Part shown: positions 26,131 through 34,480 of the stretch, one piece after another
Layout: every line of letters begins with the position of its first letter
Numbering within the stretch: the first letter of the stretch is position 1
From: an uncultured Erysipelotrichaceae bacterium
Lineage (GTDB): Bacteria > Bacillota_I > Bacilli_A > RF39 > UBA660
Direction: 5' to 3'
Assembly (NCBI GenBank): GCA_902795215.1
Contig: CADBKG010000003.1
Coordinates: 18,301-82,300, forward strand
DNA length: 64,000 bases
Translations under genes and position numbers: made by a program
Notes under the pieces: model-generated
The model's input: the letters and a program-made list of their open reading frames with translations, nothing else
The model's database searches: none
What the model was told of the DNA's origin: nothing

Positions 26131-26792
26131 TTTAAAACATATAAATAGTTTAAGTTATCAAAATCAACTAAACTTTTAACATAAACTATTTGTTTAATCC
26201 CTTTCTTATTTATTTTTTCAACCTTACCAATATATATTCCTTCTGGTATATCTGATAATCCACTTGTAGTTACAACATCACCTATATTTATTTTTTCATA
26301 GTTATTTATATTATTTATTTTAAATAGTTTAGTTTTTTTGTTATATGCTCCTAACAAACCAAAACTATTATTAACTTTAACGCTTATTTTGTTTTCACCC
26401 GTTATAAGTGATACTTTAGCATTGGTTTTTTCATTTGATTTTATAATTCCAACTAGCCCATCTTCGTTTATTACAGCCTTTTTAGGTTCAACAATAGAAG
26501 TAGTATTAATTATTAGATAATCATAAAAATCATATATATTTCTAAGTGCTACTTTTGAAAGTATTACCCCATTATCTTTTGATATAGGTAAATTTGTTTG
26601 TTTTTCATATTCGGATATTTCCTTTTTTAATAAATCAATTCTTTCGTTATAAGTTTTTTCAAGCATAGTATATCTATTATCATGATTTAGTAAAGTATTA
26701 ATATTAGCTATCAAATTAATTATAGGTGAATGAAATATTATAAATAAAAAAATTATTAATATTATATAAAATCCTCTAAATACTTTATTCAT
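26127..26792 (-). CDS. mreC: Rod shape-determining protein MreC
   Basis: A 221-residue protein with an N-terminal membrane segment (about 7-28), a short coiled coil (about 40-65) and the extracytoplasmic MreC beta domain with VINEDGLVGIIKS, NAKVSLITGE, GLLGAYNKKT and IGDVVTTSGLSDIPEGIYIG, all typical. MreC links the cytoskeleton to peptidoglycan synthesis during elongation. It overlaps radC by eight bases and mreD-like by four. mreB, which normally precedes mreC, is not here. Somewhat shorter than the Bacillus protein. Confidence 0.92.
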   Translation of the reverse strand: MNKVFRGFYIILIIFLFIIFHSPIINLIANINTLLNHDNRYTMLEKTYNERIDLLKKEISEYEKQTNLPISKDNGVILSKVALRNIYDFYDYLIINTTSIVEPKKAVINEDGLVGIIKSNEKTNAKVSLITGENKISVKVNNSFGLLGAYNKKTKLFKINNINNYEKINIGDVVTTSGLSDIPEGIYIGKVEKINKKGIKQIVYVKSLVDFDNLNYLYVLK

Positions 26793-27477
26793 ATTTTAAA
26801 TTACCTTCTTCTAAATAACTATAATAATCCCCATTACCAACTATTAAATGGTCTAGAAGAGGAATTCCAAAAGCATTCCCGGCATTTAATATTTCGTTTG
26901 TTGTTTCATCATCAGACTTACTTGGCATCACTATTCCACTTGGATGATTATGCATTATAACAATTGCACTTGCATCACATAAGAAAGCCTCTTTAAAAAC
27001 TTCTCTAGCGCTAACTATACTTTTATTTATTGTACCTTTAAATAGTATTTTATGAGATATATACTGCTTATGATTATCCAAATATATAACCATGAAATTT
27101 TCTTGTTTCTCATCAATTATATATTTTGAAAAATATCTATATATATCAACCGAATTATTAATTTGAAGTTTATCTATTATTAAATCATTTTCATATACTC
27201 TTTTGCCTAGTTCTAATGCTGCAAGCAAAGTGATTATCTTAGTATCACCTAAACCTTTTATTTTCTTTAAATCATTTATATTAATGCTTCTTAATTCTTC
27301 TATAGAGTTTATTTTTTTAAGTATGCTATTTGCAAGATCTTTACTTGATTTATTTTTAGTCCCTGTTCTAAGAATAATGGCTATTAACTCTTCATTAGAA
27401 AGATTTTCTTTACCATATTTTAAAAGTCTTTCTCTTGGCATATCTTCCTTTGGTAAATCTTTTATTAATACACTCAT
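26785..27477 (-). CDS. radC: RadC-family JAB/MPN domain protein
   Basis: A 230-residue protein with an N-terminal helix-hairpin-helix part (LSNEELIAIILRTGTKNKSS, IKGLGDTKIITLLAALELG) and the C-terminal JAB-like metal site, AIVIMHNHPSGIVMPSKSDD, ending LLDHLIVGNGDYYSY. RadC was once linked to repair but its role is unsettled. It follows the spoIIB-like gene and precedes mreC, the same neighbourhood as in Bacillus (spoIIB, maf, radC, mreBCD) without maf and mreB. Confidence 0.95.
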   Translation of the reverse strand: MSVLIKDLPKEDMPRERLLKYGKENLSNEELIAIILRTGTKNKSSKDLANSILKKINSIEELRSININDLKKIKGLGDTKIITLLAALELGKRVYENDLIIDKLQINNSVDIYRYFSKYIIDEKQENFMVIYLDNHKQYISHKILFKGTINKSIVSAREVFKEAFLCDASAIVIMHNHPSGIVMPSKSDDETTNEILNAGNAFGIPLLDHLIVGNGDYYSYLEEGNLKYE

Positions 27478-27903
27478 TTATATCACTCCTTCATACATAT
27501 TTAATATTTCTTCGTTTATTTTTAATTTTCCTTTTTCACTTTTCATTTGTTTCATTATATTTTCATACTTTTTAATTTCTTTAGTGTCACTCGATATATA
27601 TATTCTTTTTGTTATATATCCAATGTTGTTTTTTTCTAAATAACCTGTAATAAAATTTATATTTTCTTTATCAAATAGAATACTAAAATATACTCTATAT
27701 ACTCCATCATCATAAACTACTTTACCATTATATTTTTGTTTTAAATTAAAAGCATATTCCTCTTTAGTAAATACACCTATCTGCACAGCATATGCATTAT
27801 ATTCTTCATACGCAAAGGCATCATTTGATGTATTTGCAAATAAAATAACCGCACATATTGATCCAATAAATATTGCTATAAAATATGGTTTTAATTTTTT
27901 CAT
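27478..27903 (-). CDS. SpoIIB-like SPOR-type membrane protein
   Basis: A 141-residue protein with a basic N-terminus, one membrane segment (about 7-24) and a small extracytoplasmic domain resembling SPOR (AYAVQIGVFTKEEYAFNLKQ, then YRVYFSILFDKENINF). SPOR domains bind denuded glycan at septa. Its place directly before radC-mreC matches spoIIB in Bacillus, so I infer a SpoIIB-like role, although it is much shorter. GGTGA precedes the ATG. A copy of a 46-bp dispersed repeat with a promoter-like core sits about 60 bases upstream. Confidence 0.65.
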   Translation of the reverse strand: MKKLKPYFIAIFIGSICAVILFANTSNDAFAYEEYNAYAVQIGVFTKEEYAFNLKQKYNGKVVYDDGVYRVYFSILFDKENINFITGYLEKNNIGYITKRIYISSDTKEIKKYENIMKQMKSEKGKLKINEEILNMYEGVI

Positions 27904-27960
27904 TATTGATCACCAGAAGAAGTATAAATCAAGATAGTTAAAAACCATGTCAAAAAATGT

Positions 27961-28006
27961 CCCTCTATTATTATTATTCAAGATAGATTTCATTTTTCTT
28001 AAAAAA
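27961..28006 (-). repeat. Dispersed 46-bp promoter-like repeat, copy B
   Basis: Matches 4561-4606 at 43 of 46 positions and begins directly at the stop codon of the DUF421 gene. In the minus orientation the promoter boxes are weaker than in copy A (TTAAGA, 18 bases, AATAAT), while the 18-base spacer is identical. Confidence 0.8.
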
Positions 28007-28660
28007 TTAACTAATTTTAGTTAAATCGCTCTTTTTTATAACAAAAAGTTTATATTTTTTATAAAAACAATAAAAAATATCTTTTAAGTCCAAATCATTT
28101 TTATATAAGTAATGCATAAGCCAAATTTTACTTTTTTTAATTGCTTTTAATGTATTTGTTTGAATTACTCCATCTACAATAAGAGGCATTGGATAACTTG
28201 TATCAAAGATCTTTTTTTCAAATATGGAAAGTTTACCATTTGATTCAAGCATTGCATATTCTATATTTTCAAGTGATTTAATACCTTTTTGTCTTAACTC
28301 TAAAAGCAAATCATCTATTGAATATCTTTGTTTTACCATTTCTTTATAGTTAACTCTGCCTTCACTGATTATAATTGATGGTTTACCTTCAAAAAAAGTT
28401 TTAACTCTCTTGGATTTAAGTGATAAATAATCAAGTCCTATTTCTAATATAGTTAATGCTATTATAGGTATAATCGTCATAAGTATTGTATCACTTGTAT
28501 TTTCAATACTTATTGCTACTAATTCTGCAATTAAAAGTGATATTATTAAATCAATTATACTTAATTCTCCTAGTTCTCTTTTACCCATAATTCTATAACT
28601 TAGCATAACAAAAAAGTAAAAGAATATAGTTCTAAATAAAGTAAGTAATATTTCTCTCAT
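28007..28660 (-). CDS. DUF421 (YetF/YdfR-like) membrane protein
   Basis: A 217-residue protein with three membrane segments in the first 85 residues, the family motif SYRIMGKRELGELSIIDLIISL near 20-40, then two cytoplasmic YetF-like beta domains (FFEGKPSIIISEGRVNYKEM, RYSIDDLLLELRQKGI, LESNGKLSIF). DUF421 proteins occur widely in Firmicutes; in sporulators some affect germination, but no biochemical role is settled. The ATG at 28658-28660 follows GAGGG and was preferred to an in-frame TTG upstream. Monocistronic between two terminator or repeat regions. Confidence 0.9.
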   Translation of the reverse strand: MREILLTLFRTIFFYFFVMLSYRIMGKRELGELSIIDLIISLLIAELVAISIENTSDTILMTIIPIIALTILEIGLDYLSLKSKRVKTFFEGKPSIIISEGRVNYKEMVKQRYSIDDLLLELRQKGIKSLENIEYAMLESNGKLSIFEKKIFDTSYPMPLIVDGVIQTNTLKAIKKSKIWLMHYLYKNDLDLKDIFYCFYKKYKLFVIKKSDLTKIS

Positions 28661-28703
28661 ATTTTCCCTCAAATATATTATGGAAAAAAATTGATTTTTT
28701 CAT

Positions 28704-28741
28704 GCAAAAAAAGTTTATGGTTATTTTTTAACACATAAACT
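28704..28741 (-). terminator. Terminator of the miaB operon
   Basis: A long stem (AGTTTATGGTTA with TAAC-A-CATAAACT, one bulged base) around a T-rich loop, followed on the minus strand by TTTTTTTG. Confidence 0.75.
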
Positions 28742-29185
28742 AAATAGATATATAACAAATGAACTAAGCAAACTAGTAATAAACATTAAATCATATGTAG
28801 TAAATAAATGATTAGTAATTATAAATAAAATTATATAAAATACTGCAAGACTCACTGCTAGTACCATAAGCATTTTATAATTTATTTTGGTGCAGTCCTT
28901 TGCAAGTGTATGAAAGAAATCTATTAGTAAGTAAAAATATACTGCAGGAAAATATAACTCTAATACTAAAGTGTTTTCAAATCTAGAAAAAACTATAAAG
29001 ATAAAGAATAACACTAACTCTTTTATGTTTATTGCTTTAAAAAAGTTTTTATTTAGATATTTAAAGTAACTCTCTCTATCTAGATTATATCTTTCTAAAA
29101 CTGCAATTCTATAATACATAATTTCTACATAGTATAAAATCCATGGTATAAATGTTATTAATTTAATTATTCTACTTATACTCAT
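28721..29185 (-). CDS. Hypothetical integral membrane protein, 154 residues
   Basis: A hydrophobic protein with about four membrane segments (LITFIPWILYYVEIMYY, LVLFFIFIVF, YFPAVYFYLLIDFF, MLMVLAVSLAVFYIILFII, LLSSFVIYLFSL). No family recognised. Its ATG overlaps the miaB stop (ATGA), and the binding site GGTGA lies in the last miaB codons, so it is translated in coupling with miaB. Function unknown. Confidence 0.65.
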   Translation of the reverse strand: MSISRIIKLITFIPWILYYVEIMYYRIAVLERYNLDRESYFKYLNKNFFKAINIKELVLFFIFIVFSRFENTLVLELYFPAVYFYLLIDFFHTLAKDCTKINYKMLMVLAVSLAVFYIILFIITNHLFTTYDLMFITSLLSSFVIYLFSLCVKK

Positions 29186-30582
29186 AATTCACCATCCAAA
29201 CTAAAGCTTTTAGCATCGGTTATTTTAACATCAACTATTTGTCCAATTATATCTTTGTTTGATTTAACATTGACTAGTTTCATTGAATCAGTATATCCAG
29301 AGTACATATTATCTCCTTTATCACTGTGACCATTAATTAATACTTTAACAGTCTTGCCTAAATATTTTTTATTTGATTCTAGAGAATATTTGTTGATTTT
29401 TTCATTTAATGTATGTAGTCTGTTTCTTTTTTCTTCTTCATCTATTTGATTAGTCATAACTGCTGCTGGAGTACCTATTCTTGGAGAATATATAAATGTA
29501 AATGCGCCATCATACTTGCATTTATCTACTACATCAAGTGTTTCATTGAAATCTTCTGTTGTTTCACCAGGGAAACCAACTATGATATCGGTTGTTATGC
29601 TAGCTCCTTTGATTTTTGTTTTTAATTTATTAAATAATGTTAGATATTCCTCTTTAGTATAACGTCTACCCATTTTCTTTAATATGTTGTCAGAGCCACT
29701 TTGAAGTGGTAGATGAATATATGGCATTATGTTGTCATATTTTGCAATTACATCTATCATTTCATCAGTAAAATCCCATGGATGACTAGTAACAAATCTA
29801 ATTCTATCTATATTGGTTTTTGCGGCTTCTTCTAAAAGCTCAGCAAATGATAATTCATCTTCTAAATCTTTGCCATAAGCATTAACATTTTGACCAAGAA
29901 GAGTTATTTCTTTATATCCTTCTTTTTTTAATTCTTTAATCTCTTCTAATATCTTTTCTGATCTTCTACTTCTTTGTTTTCCTCTAGTATATGGAACTAT
30001 GCAATAAGTACAAAATTTATCACAACCATACATTATATTAACCCATGCAGATATATTTGAATCTCTAGTATATGATAAATTCTCTATTACCTCTCCTTCT
30101 TTAGATTCAACTTCAAAATCAGTTTTATCCATTTTATTAAGTAGATAAGTTGGAAGATTATGCATATTATGAGTTCCAAAAACTAAATCTATATATTTGT
30201 GTTTATTTTGTATTTCTTCACAAACAGATGGTTCTTGAGCCATGCATCCGCATACAGCTATTATCATATTAGGATTATTTTTTTCTTTTTCATGTTTACA
30301 TCTTCCTAAAAAACCAAACACTTTATCATGTGCATTTTCTCTTATAGCGCATGTGTTAAGAATTACTAAGTCAGCTTCTTCAATTGAATCTACACTTAAA
30401 AAGCCAATGCCTTCAAGTAGGTTCTTAATTAATTCTGAATCATGTTCATTCATTTGACAGCCATATGTTTTAATGTAGTATTTTTTTCCATTAAAAGCAT
30501 TGCTTCTAACAATATTGGCATCTATATGTTTAACTTTTTCTTTAGTTCTAATTCTAGCTTTTTTTAAATCTGGTGTATTCAT
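29182..30582 (-). CDS. miaB: tRNA-2-methylthio-N6-dimethylallyladenosine synthase (MiaB)
   Basis: Radical SAM methylthiotransferase that adds the 2-methylthio group to i6A37 of tRNAs reading UNN codons. The 466-residue protein shows the MTTase N-terminal domain with cluster cysteines (YIKTYGCQMNEHDSE, LNTCAIRENA, CGCMAQEP), the radical SAM CxxxCxxC in YGCDKFCTYCIVPYTRG, then GQNVNAYG and a C-terminal TRAM domain. The ATG at 30580-30582 follows ACGGAGTGA; the longer frame starting at a TTG (30606) is unlikely. It precedes a small membrane protein gene in an operon. Confidence 0.96.
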   Translation of the reverse strand: MNTPDLKKARIRTKEKVKHIDANIVRSNAFNGKKYYIKTYGCQMNEHDSELIKNLLEGIGFLSVDSIEEADLVILNTCAIRENAHDKVFGFLGRCKHEKEKNNPNMIIAVCGCMAQEPSVCEEIQNKHKYIDLVFGTHNMHNLPTYLLNKMDKTDFEVESKEGEVIENLSYTRDSNISAWVNIMYGCDKFCTYCIVPYTRGKQRSRRSEKILEEIKELKKEGYKEITLLGQNVNAYGKDLEDELSFAELLEEAAKTNIDRIRFVTSHPWDFTDEMIDVIAKYDNIMPYIHLPLQSGSDNILKKMGRRYTKEEYLTLFNKLKTKIKGASITTDIIVGFPGETTEDFNETLDVVDKCKYDGAFTFIYSPRIGTPAAVMTNQIDEEEKRNRLHTLNEKINKYSLESNKKYLGKTVKVLINGHSDKGDNMYSGYTDSMKLVNVKSNKDIIGQIVDVKITDAKSFSLDGEL

Positions 30583-30640
30583 AATATCACTCCGTTTCCA
30601 GGCCAAATTAATTATAATATAAAATGCTTTAATTTAAAAG

Positions 30641-30667
30641 AAAAAAAGCACTATTTTAATGCTTTTT
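30641..30667 (-). terminator. Terminator of the thioredoxin-like lipoprotein gene
   Basis: AAAAAGCA pairs with TGCTTTTT around a nine-base loop, followed on the minus strand by a T-rich tract. Confidence 0.65.
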
Positions 30668-31355
30668 TATATTTTTCAAAGAATTTAGAAAAGTTTGATT
30701 TCATATCTCTATTCATTTCATCAGTTAGTTCTTCAAAACCATTTGTTTGTTTTTTAGATATACCAGTTATTCTATCAACGCCTTCTCCATTTTTTATAAT
30801 AAAGAAATTAGGTGCACCTACTCTTTTAGTTCCGGCATACTTTGTATCTTTTAAACTAGTAACATTTCCATGACTATAATCAGGTAGTAAGCTATCCATT
30901 TTATCTAAAAACTCATGATAACTTTTTGTCCCTTCATGAGAAACATATACTTTACCTTTTTTATCTAAGTCATAAAAGTCTCTTATTTCTTTTTCGATAT
31001 CATTGTCTGGTCTAACATTAACATAATAAACTTCTTTAATTTTGTTTTCTTTAGCAACATTTATAAATGTAGGTATTACACTTCTACACCATGGACAACC
31101 AGAGAAACCAAAATATACCATGAATGTTTCTTTATTATCAATCATTTCATTAATATCTTCTAAACTAGCATATATAAATGGATTATCTTCATCAATCTCT
31201 ATTTCTCTATTCATAGTAGATTCATACGCCACTTTTCCATTTAAACTTTCATAATCTTTTTTAAACTTTAATGCATCTTCTTTATTTGTTTTACCACAAC
31301 CAGTAAGTAAAATACATACAAACAAAAAACTTAAAATTAATAAACTTTTTTTCAT
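30651..31355 (-). CDS. Thioredoxin-fold lipoprotein
   Basis: A 234-residue protein with a lipoprotein signal peptide ending in LLTGC (lipid-bearing Cys20), then a thioredoxin-like domain: FMVYFGFSGCPWCRSVIP with the redox pair CPWC near 87-90, and later GAPNFFIIKNGEGVDRITG with the cis-proline region. It probably works outside the membrane as a disulfide or bacteriocin-type thiol protein; partner unknown. A helical insert lies between strands. GGAGG stands upstream of the ATG. Monocistronic. Confidence 0.83.
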   Translation of the reverse strand: MKKSLLILSFLFVCILLTGCGKTNKEDALKFKKDYESLNGKVAYESTMNREIEIDEDNPFIYASLEDINEMIDNKETFMVYFGFSGCPWCRSVIPTFINVAKENKIKEVYYVNVRPDNDIEKEIRDFYDLDKKGKVYVSHEGTKSYHEFLDKMDSLLPDYSHGNVTSLKDTKYAGTKRVGAPNFFIIKNGEGVDRITGISKKQTNGFEELTDEMNRDMKSNFSKFFEKYKKALK

Positions 31356-31402
31356 CCTTAACCTCCAATGAATATTTTATCAAAAAATCAATTATTTAAC
31401 AA

Positions 31403-32119
31403 TTAATTATTGCATCTATCTTCAACATATTTTATTGCTTTATCGTAGTAATATTTAAATATTTCTTTATTTTTCATATTTTCATACATTTTTTCAAGTA
31501 AAGAAAACTTTTTAATATGCTTAAATGAATACTCATATTTTATATCAAAAACTAATGCTATCATTGCAATAGCATGATTTGAAGGGGTAGTAATATCCTT
31601 GTTGTTTATTATTTTTTCACTATCAAAAGTTTCTTTAACTATATCTGTTATTTCTCCTTCTTCACCGAGTAACACTGTTTTAGAAGCAAATATATATAGT
31701 ATATCTAATTTATCAGCGTCTCTTAAAATATCACATATTTTAATATGCATATTATCAAGTTTTGGAACACTATACTTGTTATGATATTTAATAGCATTTT
31801 TTATTAAATCATAATTTTCACTCTTTTTATAAAAATCCTTAATCTTATTATTATCAAATAATTCTTTAGCAGCATAATCTGCATGATCTATAGATTCTCT
31901 ATCACTAAATGTATGATATTTACTCCATTGATAAAATCTTCCATAATCATGAAGTAATCCCGAAACAGAAAGTAATTCTAACTCATTATCATCAACATTT
32001 AAGGATTTTCCAATCAATATACATAAATCTTTAACTCTAAGAGAATGATAATATTTTCTATTTATATTTGTATCATGAAAATTATATTTATCAACATATT
32101 TTCTAAATTCTTCTTCCAT
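31403..32119 (-). CDS. HD-domain phosphohydrolase
   Basis: A 238-residue HD protein. The metal ligands are visible in YHSLRVKDLCI near 24, GLLHDYGRFYQW near 54-60, HADYAAKELFDNN near 77, IKYHNKY near 110 and CDILRDADKLDILY near 128. These hydrolases act on nucleotides or alarmone-like molecules; the specific substrate cannot be inferred. It appears monocistronic, with AGGATGG near its ATG. Confidence 0.83.
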   Translation of the reverse strand: MEEEFRKYVDKYNFHDTNINRKYYHSLRVKDLCILIGKSLNVDDNELELLSVSGLLHDYGRFYQWSKYHTFSDRESIDHADYAAKELFDNNKIKDFYKKSENYDLIKNAIKYHNKYSVPKLDNMHIKICDILRDADKLDILYIFASKTVLLGEEGEITDIVKETFDSEKIINNKDITTPSNHAIAMIALVFDIKYEYSFKHIKKFSLLEKMYENMKNKEIFKYYYDKAIKYVEDRCNN

Positions 32120-32154
32120 AAATCAACCATCCTACAAAGATAATTATACAATTT

Positions 32155-32178
32155 AAAAAGTGATTAATCAATCACTTT
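32155..32178 (-). terminator. Terminator of the rhodanese gene operon
   Basis: AAAGTGATT and AATCACTTT pair around AATC, followed on the minus strand by TTAAAT. It overlaps the stop codon. Confidence 0.65.
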
Positions 32179-32412
32179 ATAACAATTATAACCATATACA
32201 GATAGTATTTGAACTGCTCTTTTAGACCTTTGACCATTTAAGCAATAAAAGAAATATGTCTTACTTTTATCTAAGTATTTACTAGGATTATCCAGTATTT
32301 TACTTAAACTAAGATTAATACTTCCTTTTATATTATTAAAGTCTTCTTTATCAACTAAACTTATAAGAGTTCCCATACTTTCTTTATAATCTTCTAATTT
32401 AATTGTCTTCAT
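32164..32412 (-). CDS. Small rhodanese-like protein
   Basis: An 82-residue single rhodanese domain. The active-site loop YFFYCLNGQRSKRAVQIL contains the sulfur-carrying Cys near residue 54, preceded by the LSLSKILDNPSKYLDKSK stretch. It lacks the longer N-terminal part of full rhodaneses (IDVR/E motif reads LVDKEDFN). It probably carries persulfide sulfur; partner unknown. It is last in a likely operon with the YgjP-type protease and the TrmH-type methyltransferase. Confidence 0.78.
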   Translation of the reverse strand: MKTIKLEDYKESMGTLISLVDKEDFNNIKGSINLSLSKILDNPSKYLDKSKTYFFYCLNGQRSKRAVQILSVYGYNCYKVID

Positions 32413-32424
32413 ATTATATTATAT

Positions 32425-33144
32425 TTATATTTTATTATTTAGTTCATACATTATTATACTAGCACTAACACCAGCATTTAAGGATTCACAAAGAGGATCC
32501 ATTTTAATATATAGTTTTTTATCAGCATATTTTTTAATTGTATCTTTTACCCCACTAGCTTCACTACCAATTATAATTGCATTCTTTTTAGAAAATTTAA
32601 TATCTTTTAAATCTTCTCCACCATTAACATCTGTTGTATATATAGTATAATCTTTTAAATTATCAAGCACATTTTCTAAATCGGCTATTACTATATTTTG
32701 ATTAAAAATCATTCCTTCACTGGCGCGCAGTACTTTAGGATTATATATGCTTATAGAATCTTTACTAATTACGAGAGTATCTATATTAAAAGCCGTGCAG
32801 CTTCTAATTATTGTTCCCATATTTCCAGGATCTTTTATTCCATCAAGCATTAAAACATTACCTACTATATTCCCTTCATTTATCTTTTTAGCCACTCCCA
32901 ATATATTTGGAATGCTTGTTAAAGTAGATAATTTTCTCATAACTTTTTCACTTACAAAAGTTTTATTTTTAAAATCAATATCCTCATCTTTTATTAAAAA
33001 TATTTCTTCTAAAACGCCTTTTTTTAAAGCTTCTTCTACAAGGTGTTTACCTTCAATAATAAATTTATTTTCTATATCTTGATATTTTTTATCATTTAGT
33101 TTAGCTGTTTTTTTAATCTTTTCATTATTAACACTTTCAATCAT
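32425..33144 (-). CDS. TrmH/SpoU-family RNA 2'-O-ribose methyltransferase
   Basis: A 239-residue SPOUT methyltransferase. It has the N-terminal substrate-binding domain (FIIEGKHLVEEALKKG) and the three SpoU motifs: KDPGNMGTIIRSCTAF near 111, AIIIGSEASGV near 190, and MDPLCESLNAGVSASIIMYEL at the end, with the knotted SAM site. It probably methylates a 23S rRNA or tRNA ribose, as RlmB or TrmH do; the target cannot be told. It overlaps the upstream protease gene by eight bases. Confidence 0.92.
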   Translation of the reverse strand: MIESVNNEKIKKTAKLNDKKYQDIENKFIIEGKHLVEEALKKGVLEEIFLIKDEDIDFKNKTFVSEKVMRKLSTLTSIPNILGVAKKINEGNIVGNVLMLDGIKDPGNMGTIIRSCTAFNIDTLVISKDSISIYNPKVLRASEGMIFNQNIVIADLENVLDNLKDYTIYTTDVNGGEDLKDIKFSKKNAIIIGSEASGVKDTIKKYADKKLYIKMDPLCESLNAGVSASIIMYELNNKI

Positions 33145-33778
33145 TTTGACTCTCCTTAAGCATCTTTCTAGCCATTTTATGATATGGATAATATTTTTCT
33201 ACTTCCTGCCAATATTCCGAGCCATGATTCATATGTTTAAAGTGACATAACTCATGAATAATAACATAATCTATTAAAGATACATCTTTTTTTATAAGTT
33301 CTGAGTTTAATGTAACAGTCATACTCCCTGTATTACATACACCCCATCTAGTAGACATTTTTCTTATCCTTAGTTTAAATTCTGGCAAATAATCAAACTG
33401 AGGTTTTAATCTTTCTAACCTACTTGAAAATATAACTTTACATTCATATGCTAGAAACTTTTCAAGCTCATTTTCATCTTTACTTATTATTTTATTGCCA
33501 TCTATATATGTTTTACTAACCCCATCATACTCAATTATATATTTATCACCTAAATAATACATTTCATTAGGTTTTAAATCACTAACAGGAGTTCTTTTTT
33601 TAAGTCTTAATATACTCTTAGAATTCTTTTTAATAATTCTTTCTATCTCTTTATTAGATAACCTTTTATTACAGGTTACAACAAGGACATCTTCTTCCCA
33701 TTTAAAATATATATTCTTAATTGCTTTTTTCTTTAGTTCTACTTTTGTAATAATATCATCAGTTAGATTTATATACAT
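33137..33778 (-). CDS. YgjP/SprT-like zinc metallopeptidase (M48-type, DUF45)
   Basis: A 213-residue protein of the DUF45 family. The zinc site is DYVIIHELCHFKHMNHGSEYW near 165-185 with the HExxH and a third ligand downstream; RIRKMSTRWGVCN just before it is the other family hallmark. The N-terminal half has RLSNKEIERIIKKNSK. Probable role is intracellular proteolysis; no substrate known. Transcribed divergently from the gene at 33877; an extended -10 element lies in between. Confidence 0.9.
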   Translation of the reverse strand: MYINLTDDIITKVELKKKAIKNIYFKWEEDVLVVTCNKRLSNKEIERIIKKNSKSILRLKKRTPVSDLKPNEMYYLGDKYIIEYDGVSKTYIDGNKIISKDENELEKFLAYECKVIFSSRLERLKPQFDYLPEFKLRIRKMSTRWGVCNTGSMTVTLNSELIKKDVSLIDYVIIHELCHFKHMNHGSEYWQEVEKYYPYHKMARKMLKESQND

Positions 33779-33796
33779 AAGTCATCACCTAAAAAG

Positions 33797-33805
33797 ATTA
33801 TAACA
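33797..33805 (-). promoter_or_regulatory. Extended -10 promoter of the YgjP-type operon
   Basis: TGTTATAAT on the minus strand is a full extended -10 element about 20 bases before the ATG; no clear -35 box. Confidence 0.5.
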
Positions 33806-33820
33806 TAAACTATAATATAG

Positions 33821-33849
33821 TTGTATTTTTTTTGATTTTGTGGTACTAT
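33821..33849 (+). promoter_or_regulatory. Promoter of the plus-strand membrane protein pair
   Basis: TTGTAT (33821-33826) and TACTAT (33844-33849) with a 17-base spacer and a TG one base before the -10 box. Confidence 0.6.
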
Positions 33850-33876
33850 ACTTTTTACCTAAGGAGGGGAAAAGAT

Positions 33877-34479
33877 ATGAATAATTATGGAAAATTAGAT
33901 CAAAATATTGCATTAAGCTTTCCTGCAGATAAATTTGTATTACACTATGAAAGAGAATATCATCCAAATTTAGGTAATCATTTAAATGTTTATTATGGAG
34001 ACAATAGTGTTAGATCTATTGATTATAATGCAAAAAACATTCAACTTTTAGAAGATAAAATGGATACTCAAGTAATAAAAATATTTGAATATGTACAAAC
34101 TTTACCTGATAATGATAAAAAGGTTTTACTTGGTGCAATTATGTTTGGTGGCGCTGGAATTATTGATACATATGCCTTTACACAACATGTACCAGAAGTA
34201 TTATTAACAATTGGCACAGGATGTTTCTTCTATTCAAAACTTAAAAAAGCTTTCTTGTTAAACGATCTTGAAAAGAATTATATGATAGTTCAAAACAAAG
34301 AAAGAATAAATGAACATCTAAAAGCTAATAGAGATTTTCGTTATTGGCAAGATATGGAATTAAGTTCTAAAGCTGAAGAAGTAATAAGAGAAAAGCTTAT
34401 AACAAATTCTAGAATATCTGTTAATGATGGTGACTCTTTTACAAAAGAGGATGTAAAAAAATTAGTAAAAGGCAATTAA
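33877..34479 (+). CDS. Small membrane protein of unknown function, 200 residues
   Basis: I do not recognise a family. The N-terminus is soluble with a strand-like stretch (HLNVYYGDNSVRSIDYNAK) and a helix, followed by two membrane segments at about residues 87-125 (VLLGAIMFGGAGIID and VLLTIGTGCFFYS), then a charged helical tail ending EDVKKLVKGN. The order resembles proteins at 34481, 17527 and 11905. AAGGAGGGG stands before the ATG at 33877, a strong site. It is followed one base later by 34481, so they form an operon. Confidence 0.7.
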   Translation: MNNYGKLDQNIALSFPADKFVLHYEREYHPNLGNHLNVYYGDNSVRSIDYNAKNIQLLEDKMDTQVIKIFEYVQTLPDNDKKVLLGAIMFGGAGIIDTYAFTQHVPEVLLTIGTGCFFYSKLKKAFLLNDLEKNYMIVQNKERINEHLKANRDFRYWQDMELSSKAEEVIREKLITNSRISVNDGDSFTKEDVKKLVKGN

Positions 34480-34480
34480 T

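Noticed and set aside
33785..33967. Minus-strand 60-codon frame overlapping the start of the gene at 33877
   Set aside because: It covers the divergent promoter region and has no binding site or recognisable sequence.
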